19,157 nucleotides of DNA, from contig JASGEH010000101.1 in assembly GCA_047606565.1 (NCBI GenBank), positions 1-19,157 on the forward strand, in the 5' to 3' direction. Every line of letters begins with the position of its first letter. The stretch's first letter is position 1. The DNA is from Comamonas_F sp047606565 (GTDB lineage Bacteria; Pseudomonadota; Gammaproteobacteria; Burkholderiales; Burkholderiaceae_C). This document shows positions 7,976 to 14,944 of this stretch, piece by piece. A program made the translations under genes and the position numbers. The notes under the pieces were generated by a model. The model did not search any database and had not been told where the DNA came from. It saw only the letters and a list, made by a program, of their open reading frames with translations.

Positions 7976-8814
7976 GCCGCCGCAAGCCGATCAAGCCGAT
8001 GCATGTGATCGACCGCCAGGCCCGCGCCTGGGGCGCGCTGCGCAACAGCGTGGCCTGGCTGGTCTACGTCTTCATCCTGGTGCCCACGCTGATCGTAATC
8101 CCGATCTCCTTCGGCGGCCCGGGCGAGCTGTCTTTTCCGCCGCGGGTGTGGACGCTGGAGCTCTACACGCAGTTGTTCGGCTCGTCGGCGTGGCTCGACC
8201 CCATCCTGCAGAGCCTGCGGGTGGCGGTGGCGACCACCGCGCTGAGCCTGCTGATCGGGCTGCCGGCGTCCTACGGGCTGGTGCGTTACGAGTTTCCGGG
8301 CAAGCGCTTCGTGCTGCTGCTGCTCATGAGCCCGATCCTGGTCCCGGTGATCGTGATCTCGCTGGGCTTGTACCTCTATCTTTCGCGCCTGCAGCTGGTG
8401 GGCAGCACGCTGGGCCTGGTGCTCAGCCACACCGCCTACGTCACGCCCTTCATGATGATGGCGGTGATGGCCGGGGTGAAGAAGCTCGACCCCGCGCTCG
8501 AGTTCGCCGCCTCCATCATGGGAGCCAGCCGCGCGACGGTGTTCTTCAAGGTGGTGCTGCCACAGCTCGGGCCGTCCATGCTGGCGGGCTGCCTGTTCGC
8601 CTTCCTGGTCTCCTTCGACGAGGTCGTGATCGCCTGGTTCCTCACCAGTCCGCACACCACCACGCTGCCGGTGAAGATGTACAGCAGCATCCAGTGGGAC
8701 ATCTCGCCCGTGATCGCTGCCGTCTCGGCGTTGCTGACGGCGTTGTCCATCGCGTTTTGCTGCCTCTCGGTGCTGCTGCAGCCTTCGGGCCGCGCGCAGG
8801 ATGGCGGGCACTGA
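7972..8814 (+). CDS. ABC transporter permease, PotC-like
   Basis: This 280-residue second permease has a first hydrophobic segment at about residues 27-47, several more helices, and the EAA loop at about 176-199 (FAASIMGASRATVFFKVVLP). SFDEVVIAWFL (214-224) is characteristic of the PotC group. The ATG overlaps the stop of the PotB-like gene (ATGA), and a GGGAG lies seven bases upstream. It should form the transmembrane channel together with the preceding protein. The order binding protein, PotB-like, PotC-like, ATPase is a common arrangement for importers of this class in Burkholderiales. Confidence 0.93.
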   Translation: MSRRKPIKPMHVIDRQARAWGALRNSVAWLVYVFILVPTLIVIPISFGGPGELSFPPRVWTLELYTQLFGSSAWLDPILQSLRVAVATTALSLLIGLPASYGLVRYEFPGKRFVLLLLMSPILVPVIVISLGLYLYLSRLQLVGSTLGLVLSHTAYVTPFMMMAVMAGVKKLDPALEFAASIMGASRATVFFKVVLPQLGPSMLAGCLFAFLVSFDEVVIAWFLTSPHTTTLPVKMYSSIQWDISPVIAAVSALLTALSIAFCCLSVLLQPSGRAQDGGH

Positions 8815-8865
8815 ACCCCGTCCCTCGTCTTTCAAAGCCCAGGTGAACCGCCCATGAATCGGGTT

Positions 8866-8899
8866 GCCGCTCGCAGCGGCCTGGCCTCGGGGCCGGCCG
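8866..8899 (+). other. Structured intercistronic region before the ATPase gene
   Basis: A perfect hairpin GCCGCT-CGC-AGCGGC (8866-8880) is followed at once by a GGCC-rich imperfect dyad (8879-8899). The structure lies between the two possible starts of the ATPase gene and supports the downstream one (8929), because coding sequence there would add an unconserved 25-residue leader. Confidence 0.4.
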
Positions 8900-8928
8900 C
8901 CATTCCCCACAAGAAAGGAACTTCCAGC

Positions 8929-10029
8929 ATGCCGCACCTGCAGCAATCCCCCGGCGACGCGATGATCGTGTTCGAGGACGTGAGCAAGGCCTATGGCGAG
9001 GCCACCGCGCTTCATTCGACCCAACTCAGCGTCCAGCGCGGCGAGTTCCTGAGCCTGCTGGGGCCCAGCGGATCGGGCAAGAGCACCATCCTCAACATCA
9101 TCGCCGGCGCCATTGCCCCCAGCACCGGCCGCATCCTGCTCGACGGCCGCGACGTCTCGACCGTGCCGCCGCGCGAGCGCCAGCTCGGCATGGTGTTCCA
9201 GAACTACGCGCTGCTGCCTCACCTCGACGTCTACGACAACGTGGCTTTCCCGCTGCGTATCCGGGGAGTCGGCGCCGACGAGATCCGCAAGAAAGTCGGC
9301 AATGCGCTCGAACGCGTCGGCCTGACCGGCTACGAGAAACGCAAGCCGCGCGAGATGTCGGGCGGCCAGCAGCAACGCGTGGGCATCGCGCGTTGTATCG
9401 TGTACTCGCCCTCGGTCATTCTGATGGACGAGCCGCTGGGCGCGCTCGACAAGAAGCTGCGCGACCAGTTGCAAGGCGAGATCAAGCGCCTGCACCGCGA
9501 CCTGGGCACCACGCTGGTCTACGTCACCCACGACCAGGAGGAAGCGCTCAACCTGTCCGACCGCGTCTGCCTGATGAACGGCGGGCGCATCGCGCAACTG
9601 GGCACGCCCGACGAGCTCTACTTCGAACCGCGCAGCACATTCGTCGCCGACTTCGTGGGCGAATCCAATCTGTTCGATGCCCGCGTGATCGACGACCGCA
9701 CGGTCGAGGCCGAAGGCGGCTGGACCCTGCGGGTACGGCCCTTCGAGGGCGCGCGCCAGGGCGAGGCGGTGAAGGTGCTGGTGCGGCCTGAGAAGATCGC
9801 CGCGGCCAGCCCGGGTGCGGCCGGCGCGGGCGAGAACCAGTGCGCCGGCACGGTCGCGCAGGTGTCCTTCGTGGGCGGGATGACGCGCTACGACGTGCGG
9901 CTGCCCAGCGGCCGCACGGTGCTGGTCAAGGGCATCAGCGACCGCGCCGCCGAACGCCTGGGCCCGGGCAGCCCGCTGGCCCTGCACTGGGCCGCCGCGC
10001 ACAGCGTGGTAATCCGGGACCGGAGCTGA
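8929..10029 (+). CDS. ABC transporter ATP-binding protein, PotA-like
   Basis: This 366-residue ATPase powers the importer at the cytoplasmic face. Motifs in order: Walker A GPSGSGKST (45-53), Q-loop Q91, signature MSGGQQQR (143-150), Walker B ILMDEP (164-169), D-loop GALD, and switch His201 in VTHDQEEAL. The C-terminal third is a TOBE-type regulatory/ligand-sensing domain, as in PotA, UgpC and MalK. The start at 8929 has GGAA eight bases upstream. An upstream ATG at 8854, with AGGTGA before it, would add 25 residues crossing a hairpin-rich stretch and is the less likely choice, though it cannot be excluded. The signature starts with M instead of L, which is tolerated in the family. Confidence 0.94.
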   Translation: MPHLQQSPGDAMIVFEDVSKAYGEATALHSTQLSVQRGEFLSLLGPSGSGKSTILNIIAGAIAPSTGRILLDGRDVSTVPPRERQLGMVFQNYALLPHLDVYDNVAFPLRIRGVGADEIRKKVGNALERVGLTGYEKRKPREMSGGQQQRVGIARCIVYSPSVILMDEPLGALDKKLRDQLQGEIKRLHRDLGTTLVYVTHDQEEALNLSDRVCLMNGGRIAQLGTPDELYFEPRSTFVADFVGESNLFDARVIDDRTVEAEGGWTLRVRPFEGARQGEAVKVLVRPEKIAAASPGAAGAGENQCAGTVAQVSFVGGMTRYDVRLPSGRTVLVKGISDRAAERLGPGSPLALHWAAAHSVVIRDRS

Positions 10030-10099
10030 ACCACCGGCCCGCCGCCGCGCACATGGCGTGCCCGGCAGGCCACGACCCTCGCAACTTGTGGACGACGAC

Positions 10100-11527
10100 A
10101 TGATGAATCCAGAACATTTGGCCGGGCTGCGTGCCCTGGTGGGCGACGCGGGCGTGGCTGACGCGCCCGCCGATCTCGAACCGCACCTGGTGGACTGGCG
10201 CCGGCGCCACGCCGGCCGGGCCGGCTGCGTGGTCTGGCCGCGCAGCACCGAGCAGGTCGCGCAGGTGCTGTGCTACTGCCGCAGCCACGGCATCCGTGTC
10301 TTCCCGCAGGGCGGCAACACCAGCGTCTGCGGCGGCTCGGTGCCGCAGGAAGAGGGGCGCAACATCGTGCTGGCCATGGGCCGCATGAACCGCATCCTCG
10401 ACGTCAATCCGCGCAACAACGCCCTGCTCGCCGAGGGCGGCTGCGTGCTGGCCGACCTGCAGCGCGCGGCCGCCGAGGCCGACCGCCTGTTCCCGCTGTC
10501 GCTCGGGGCCGAGGGCTCGTGCCAGATTGGCGGCAACATCGCCACCAATGCCGGCGGCACCAACGTGGTCCGGTTCGGCAACACACGCGACCTTGTACTT
10601 GGGCTCGAGGTGGTGCTGGCTGACGGGCGCATCTGGAATGGCCTGCGCACGCTGCGCAAGAACAACAGCGGCTACGACCTCAAGAACCTCTTCATCGGCT
10701 CGGAAGGCACGCTGGGCATCGTCACCCGCGCCGCCCTCAAGCTCTATCCCAAGCCGCGCGCGGTGGCCACCGCGCTGCTCGGGCTGTCCACGGCGCAGGG
10801 CGCGGTCGACGAAGGCCTGCGCCTGCAAGGCCTGTTCGTGGGCGAGCTGGTCGGGCTGGAGCTGATCTCGCGCTCGGAGTTCGAGATCTCGCTGCGCCAC
10901 GGCAGCGGCCTGCGCAACCCCTTCGCCGGCCCGGTTCCGCCCTGGGTGGTGCTGGTCGAACTGGCCGACGCCAGCCAGGACGACCTCGCGGCGCGGCTGC
11001 AGGCGGCGCTCGAACCGGCGCTCGAACAGGGCCGCTGCGACGACGTGGTCATCGCTGCCAGCGAGCAGCAGCGCCAGGCGCTGTGGAACATTCGCCACCA
11101 CGTGACCGAGGCCAACGGCCGCGAGGGCATGGGCCTGACGCACGACATCGCCGTGCCCACCTACCGCATCCCCGACTTCATCGCCCAGGCCGAGGCCGCC
11201 CTGGCGCGCGACTATCCCGAGGCCGTGCCGGTGGTCGTCGGCCACATGGGCGATGGCAACCTGCACTACATCGCCATGTTCTCGCATGCGTATTGGGCCG
11301 CCGTCGGCGACAAGGCCGCATTCCAGCGCAAGCTTAGTCACTGCCTCTACGACATTGCCGATGCCATGGCGGGCACCTTCAGCGCCGAACACGGGATCGG
11401 ATCCCTGCATGTCGATGAAATGCGCCTCTACAAGGACGATGTCGAGCTGCAGTTGATGCGGCAGATCAAGACCCTGCTCGACCCCGACGACCTGCTCAAT
11501 CCCGGGCGCGTGCTGCCGCCGGCCTGA
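10100..11527 (+). CDS. FAD-linked D-2-hydroxyacid dehydrogenase (GlcD/D2HGDH family)
   Basis: This 475-residue VAO/PCMH-type flavoprotein oxidises a D-2-hydroxy acid to the 2-oxo acid and passes electrons to ETF, a quinone or a cytochrome. The FAD-binding PCMH domain (about 43-220) includes PQGGNTSVCGG (69-79) and IGGNIATNAGG (143-153). LRKNNSGYDLKNLFIGSEG (185-203) is closer to D-2-hydroxyglutarate dehydrogenase than to glycolate oxidase GlcD. The C-terminal FAD oxidase domain has metal-binding HMGDGNLH (382-389) and EHGIG (430-434). Two adjacent ATGs (10100 and 10103) are possible starts, with only a weak GTGGA upstream; an in-frame GTG at 10058 is less likely. No signal peptide is present. 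Its substrate is unknown: D-lactate, D-2-hydroxyglutarate or D-mandelate-type acids are candidates. Confidence 0.9.
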   Translation: MMNPEHLAGLRALVGDAGVADAPADLEPHLVDWRRRHAGRAGCVVWPRSTEQVAQVLCYCRSHGIRVFPQGGNTSVCGGSVPQEEGRNIVLAMGRMNRILDVNPRNNALLAEGGCVLADLQRAAAEADRLFPLSLGAEGSCQIGGNIATNAGGTNVVRFGNTRDLVLGLEVVLADGRIWNGLRTLRKNNSGYDLKNLFIGSEGTLGIVTRAALKLYPKPRAVATALLGLSTAQGAVDEGLRLQGLFVGELVGLELISRSEFEISLRHGSGLRNPFAGPVPPWVVLVELADASQDDLAARLQAALEPALEQGRCDDVVIAASEQQRQALWNIRHHVTEANGREGMGLTHDIAVPTYRIPDFIAQAEAALARDYPEAVPVVVGHMGDGNLHYIAMFSHAYWAAVGDKAAFQRKLSHCLYDIADAMAGTFSAEHGIGSLHVDEMRLYKDDVELQLMRQIKTLLDPDDLLNPGRVLPPA

Positions 11528-11565
11528 GGCGCGCGCAGTCCACCCGCCATTGCCGGCCGCGAACC

Positions 11566-12711
11566 ATGTCGCCTGTCCTCGTCTCCGTTCATGATTACCG
11601 GGAAGCCGCCCGGCAGTTTCTGCCTGCCTTTGCCTGGGGCTATCTGGAAGGCGGGGCTGAAGACCAACTGACGCTCGGCCACAACCGGCAGGCCTACCAG
11701 CAACTGCGCTTCGATCCGCGTGTGATGGTCGATGTGGAGCAGGTCCATACCGGCGCGATGGTGGCGGGGCGCGCGCTGGCCTGGCCTGCGGTGGTGGGGC
11801 CAACCGGGCTCAACGGCCTGTTCCGCCACGACGCGGACGTGCTGCTGGCACGGCAGGCCCATCGGGCGGGCCTGCCGTTCGTGCTCTCGACGGCCTCCAC
11901 CAGTCTGATCGAGGCGGTGCGCAGCGCCACCCAGGGCGATCTGTGGTTGCAACTCTATGTGCAGCGTGACCGGCGCATCGCCGAAGACATGATGCGGCGC
12001 GCCTGGGCCTGCGGCTATTCGACCCTGCTGCTCACCGTGGACACGCCCGTGACCGGCCAGCGCGACCATTACCGCAAGACCGGCTTTACCCTGCCGATCC
12101 GCTGGACGCCTCGGCTGCTGTGGGATGTTCTGACACATCCGCGCTGGCTGGCCATGGTGGGCCGGCATGGCGTGCCTCAGCTCGTCAATCTCGCGCGCAG
12201 CGCCGGGCTGGAAGGCAGCGGCATCGCGGCGCAGGCCTCGGCGCTGGGCCGCGAGATGGACACCACGCTTGCCTGGGCTGACCTGGACTGGATCCACCGC
12301 CATTGGCCGGGGCGGGTGCTGGTGAAGGGCATCCAGCGCGTCGAAGACGCCGAGTTGGCGGTTCGACATGGCGCGCACGGTGTCGTGCTCTCCAACCATG
12401 GGGGGCGCCAGCTCGACGGTGCGCCAAGCGCCATCGAGATCCTGTCGCAGACGCGGGACCGCTTGCCGGTGCACGCCAACATTCTGGTCGATGGTGGCAT
12501 CCGGCGTGGCAGTGATGTCGTCAAGGCCATCGCGCTCGGTGCCGATGCCGTGTTGCTTGGCCGCGCCCCGCTCTATGGCCTTGCCGCCGCGGGCGAGCGT
12601 GGGTGCGGCGAGGTGCTGGCCCAGCTCCGCCAGGAACTGGAGACCTGTCTGCGGCTCCTGGGTTGTCCTGACGTCCGCGCGTTGGATCGGAGCTGGCTGT
12701 GCGCGGACTGA
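11566..12711 (+). CDS. FMN-dependent (S)-2-hydroxyacid dehydrogenase, MdlB/LldD family
   Basis: This 381-residue TIM-barrel flavoenzyme oxidises an L-(S)-2-hydroxy acid. Key residues: Tyr26 in YLEGGAED, GPTGLNG (78-84), LSTAS (108-112), Tyr131 in LQLYV, Lys254, catalytic His278 and Arg281 in SNHGGRQLDG, and DGGIRRGSD (309-317) for FMN phosphate. From memory, many stretches match Pseudomonas putida (S)-mandelate dehydrogenase in identical numbering (Y26, G81, Y131). Residues 176-216, with HPRWLAMVGRHGVPQL, correspond to its membrane-binding loop (HPRWSLDFVRHGMPQL). It is therefore probably membrane-associated and quinone-reducing rather than an oxygen-using oxidase. L-lactate dehydrogenase LldD is the main alternative. 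It lies 38 bases after the D-specific enzyme, with no clear Shine-Dalgarno, and ends the operon before a hairpin terminator. Confidence 0.9.
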   Translation: MSPVLVSVHDYREAARQFLPAFAWGYLEGGAEDQLTLGHNRQAYQQLRFDPRVMVDVEQVHTGAMVAGRALAWPAVVGPTGLNGLFRHDADVLLARQAHRAGLPFVLSTASTSLIEAVRSATQGDLWLQLYVQRDRRIAEDMMRRAWACGYSTLLLTVDTPVTGQRDHYRKTGFTLPIRWTPRLLWDVLTHPRWLAMVGRHGVPQLVNLARSAGLEGSGIAAQASALGREMDTTLAWADLDWIHRHWPGRVLVKGIQRVEDAELAVRHGAHGVVLSNHGGRQLDGAPSAIEILSQTRDRLPVHANILVDGGIRRGSDVVKAIALGADAVLLGRAPLYGLAAAGERGCGEVLAQLRQELETCLRLLGCPDVRALDRSWLCAD

Positions 12712-12735
12712 AGCCCGCGTGCCGGGCAGGAGAAA

Positions 12736-12785
12736 GGAAAGGCCTCGGAAACCGCCTGCACGTGCAGGGGTTCCCGGGGCCTTTT
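12736..12785. terminator. Bidirectional terminator between the hydroxyacid operon and a small - strand gene
   Basis: A long hairpin pairs AAGGCCTCGGAAACC (12739-12753) with GGTTCCCGGGGCCTT (12769-12783), with one mismatch and one wobble. An inner stem CCTGCAC/GTGCAGG (12755-12768) extends it. TTTT follows on the + strand and a T-rich run, TTTCCTTTCT, on the - strand. It can stop transcription from both converging genes. Confidence 0.82.
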
Positions 12786-12805
12786 GCCTGCCAGGGGTAG
12801 GGGGC

Positions 12806-13006
12806 TCAGGCCATGTAGGTGCTGAGCGTCAACTGGGCCTGGGCGGCGCGGCGCAGGTCGCTGGCGTAGCGGGGGGTGCGGCCGGCGTAGCGCTCGGCGT
12901 TTTCCATCAGTTGCCGTGCCGGGTTGCTGACGCCGGCGTCCAGGTTCAGGGTCGTGGGGCGGTTGGCTTGGCGCGTCGTGATCTTGGACCAGATCTTCGT
13001 GAACAT
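12806..13006 (-). CDS. Small hypothetical protein, 66 residues
   Basis: I do not recognise this protein. The start at 13006 (MFTKIWSKITT) has a good AAGGAA eight bases upstream on the - strand; a longer reading from 13063 has no ribosome site. It is basic at the N terminus (TKIWSKITTRQANR), has a predicted amphipathic central helix (PARQLMENAERYAG) and ends LTLSTYMA. It has no signal peptide or membrane segment, so it is probably cytoplasmic. It stands alone between a bidirectional terminator and a 290-bp intergenic region carrying a repeated GGGTTTWCCC element. Evidence that it is real: Shine-Dalgarno, a terminator correctly placed 20 bases after its stop, and a non-coding upstream region that looks like a promoter. 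Confidence 0.7.
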   Translation of the reverse strand: MFTKIWSKITTRQANRPTTLNLDAGVSNPARQLMENAERYAGRTPRYASDLRRAAQAQLTLSTYMA

Positions 13007-13097
13007 GATCGATTTCCTTGGATGTATCCGGCGCCGTCGTGCGGCGTCTTGTTGGCCCTGCACCGACCGGTGGCAGTGAGCATGGCGTCAAGAATAC

Positions 13098-13130
13098 GGG
13101 TTTTCCCGGGTGAATCCCAGGGTTTACCCT
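13098..13130 (-). promoter_or_regulatory. Repeated GGGTTTWCCC element upstream of the 66-residue protein gene
   Basis: GGGTTTTCCC (13098-13107) and GGGTTTACCC (13120-13129) are near-identical decamers 22 bp apart, or two helical turns, on the same face of the helix. The second sits inside the palindrome AGGGT-TT-ACCCT (13119-13130). They are 90-125 bp upstream of the small gene's start, in a position suited to an operator or activator site. The rest of the 13007-13296 gap shows a small 5'-UTR hairpin (GGCGCCG/CGGCGTC, about 13030-13048) and a GTTGCC-GCGG-GGCAAC hairpin (13261-13276) just after the amylase stop. No confident -10/-35 pair was found. Confidence 0.4.
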
Positions 13131-13296
13131 ATGCGAGATGTGCATGGGCACCGCCTTCGCCGAGCATGCCGCAGGCGCTGCGGCGGGGTGCGCGGCGGGC
13201 AGGCGGCCCAGGGCCGGCGGGTGGGCGGGTTTTTCGCCCCGGGTGGCTGGCAGGTCCGGTGTTGCCGCGGGGCAACGGGCGCGGGATGCGCGCCAT

Positions 13297-14784
13297 TCAC
13301 TCCCGCTCGCGCCGCACCCACACGCTGACGCTGCCGCCCTGCACGGCGAAGTCGGCGCGGCCCTGGGCGTCGGTGGTGATGTCGTCGGGGCAGTGGCCCA
13401 GGGCGTCGACGAAGGTGGCGTGGGCGTGTTCGGGGCCGAGTTCGATGGATTTGGCGGTGGCCGCGCCGTTTGCCAGGATGACCACGCAGCCGGGTGCGTC
13501 GGCGGTGCCGTGGCGCACGAAGGCGATGCAGTGCGGGTCGTCGAAGTGGTCGGTCTGGGGGCCGTGGGCGTAGCGCTGGCGGGCTTGGATCAAGGCGGGC
13601 AGGGCGGCGATGGCGGGCATCTCGATGGCGTGGTCCTGGCCGTCGCCGCCTTGGTCGGTGTAGTTCGCGCCGTAGAGGTCGGGGTAGAAGACGCAGGGCA
13701 CGCCCTGCTCGCGCAGCAGGATGAGGGCGTAGGCCAGCGGCTTGAACCAGGGCTCGACGGGGGCCTCCAGCGACTGCAGCGGCTGGGTGTCGTGGTTGGC
13801 GACCAGGGTGACGGCGTGCGCGGGCAGGGTGGTGACCAGGCTGCCGTCGAAGATCGTGCGCAGGTCGAAGTCGGCGCCCTGGCGCGAGGCCGCGTGGAAG
13901 TGGTGGTGCAGGGCGACGTCGAACAGCCGGAGCTGGTGGTCCACGCGGTCGAGGTACTGGCGCAGTGTCTCCATGTCGGGGTGCCAGTATTCGGCGACCA
14001 CGAACAGGTCGCGCCCGGCGCTCTCGCGCACGTGGCCGATCCAGTCCTTGAAGAACCAGGCCGGGATGTGCTTGGCCGCGTCGAGCCGGAAGCCGTCGAC
14101 GGGCAGTTGCTCCATCAGCCAGCGGCCCCAGTACTTGAGTTCTTCGTAGACGGCGCGGTTGCGGAATTCGACGTCGGCGCCCATCAGGTAGTCGAAGTTG
14201 CCGTTCTCGTCGTCGACCTCGGTGTTCCACTGGCCGTCGCCGTGCTCGTGCACGAGCTTGAAGACGCCGTTCTCGTCGGGCTGCTCGATGTGGTCGACGC
14301 CGCCGAAGCAGCGCGCGTCCCAGATGAACTGCGAATGCTGGCCGGCGCGGCCGGGGAAGGTGAAGCGGGTGTAGGCCTGGGCCTCGAAGACTTCGTCGTC
14401 GATTTGCGTGCGGTCGTCGGGGTTGACGCGGCGCACGCGCACGGTTTCCTTCTCGTCGGCGCCGATCTTGTGGTTGAAGACGACGTCGTGGATCACGCCC
14501 AGGCCCTGGTCGCGCAGGGCCTGGGCGGCGGCCTCCAGCGCGGCGCGGTCGCCGTATTTGGTGGCGACGCTGCCCTTCTGGTCGAATTCGCCCAGGTCGA
14601 ACAGGTCGTAGCTGTCGTAGCCCACCGAATGGCCGCCGGACGCGCCCTTGTAGGCGGGTGGCAGCCAGATGTCGGTGATGCCCAGGCGCGCCAGTTCGCC
14701 GGCCTGGGCCGCCACTTCGGGCCACAGGCGGCCGCCATCCGGGGAGTACCAGTGGAAGAACTGGAGCAGCGTCTTGTGGGCCAT
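13297..14784 (-). CDS. amyA: Cytoplasmic alpha-amylase, GH13 family (AmyA type)
   Basis: It hydrolyses internal alpha-1,4 bonds of maltodextrin or glycogen. The 495-residue length equals that of E. coli cytoplasmic AmyA, and no signal peptide is present (MAHKTLLQFFHWYSPDGG). The GH13 regions are all intact: region I DVVFNH (100-105), region II GFRLDAAKH with nucleophile Asp235, region III FVVAEYWH with acid/base Glu265, and region IV VANHDTQP with Asp332. The ATG at 14784 follows AAGG by seven bases; a longer open frame up to 15060 is low-complexity and overlaps pqqE. The gene lies 160 bp downstream of pqqE on the same strand, so readthrough from the pqq operon is possible, though no functional link is known. 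Position after the stop shows only a short GC hairpin (13261-13276) without a U-tract. Confidence 0.93.
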   Translation of the reverse strand: MAHKTLLQFFHWYSPDGGRLWPEVAAQAGELARLGITDIWLPPAYKGASGGHSVGYDSYDLFDLGEFDQKGSVATKYGDRAALEAAAQALRDQGLGVIHDVVFNHKIGADEKETVRVRRVNPDDRTQIDDEVFEAQAYTRFTFPGRAGQHSQFIWDARCFGGVDHIEQPDENGVFKLVHEHGDGQWNTEVDDENGNFDYLMGADVEFRNRAVYEELKYWGRWLMEQLPVDGFRLDAAKHIPAWFFKDWIGHVRESAGRDLFVVAEYWHPDMETLRQYLDRVDHQLRLFDVALHHHFHAASRQGADFDLRTIFDGSLVTTLPAHAVTLVANHDTQPLQSLEAPVEPWFKPLAYALILLREQGVPCVFYPDLYGANYTDQGGDGQDHAIEMPAIAALPALIQARQRYAHGPQTDHFDDPHCIAFVRHGTADAPGCVVILANGAATAKSIELGPEHAHATFVDALGHCPDDITTDAQGRADFAVQGGSVSVWVRRERE

Positions 14785-14901
14785 GGCGGCACCTTGGCAG
14801 TGGCGATGGCCCAGCATACGGCGGCGGCGCGCTCCGGGGTGGACGCGGCTGACGGCGGGGCTTGGCGGATGTTGTCGGCGCACACGCCGATCGGGGGAAT
14901 C

Positions 14902-14928
14902 TGGCCCGTCTGGCCCGTCTGGGCCATC
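14902..14928. repeat. Short 9-bp tandem repeat
   Basis: TGGCCCGTC is repeated exactly at 14902-14910 and 14911-14919, followed by a degenerate third copy TGGGCCATC. It lies in the 160-bp gap between pqqE and the amylase gene and may be a slippage tract. No function is evident. Confidence 0.6.
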
Positions 14929-14944
14929 GGGCCGGGCAGCCCGT

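Noticed and set aside
7837..10248. 803-codon open frame on the - strand opposite the permease and ATPase genes
   Set aside because: Arg/His/Gln-rich composition and lack of domains show it is an antisense shadow of the PotB/PotC/PotA-like genes.
9935..11803. 622-codon open frame on the - strand opposite the FAD-linked dehydrogenase
   Set aside because: The + strand frame has FAD and metal-binding motifs; the antisense frame is low-complexity.
13223..13239. GGGCG-GGTTTTT-CGCCC as a terminator for the amylase gene
   Set aside because: The T-run is in the loop rather than after the stem, and on the amylase (-) strand it becomes an A-run, so it is not an intrinsic terminator.
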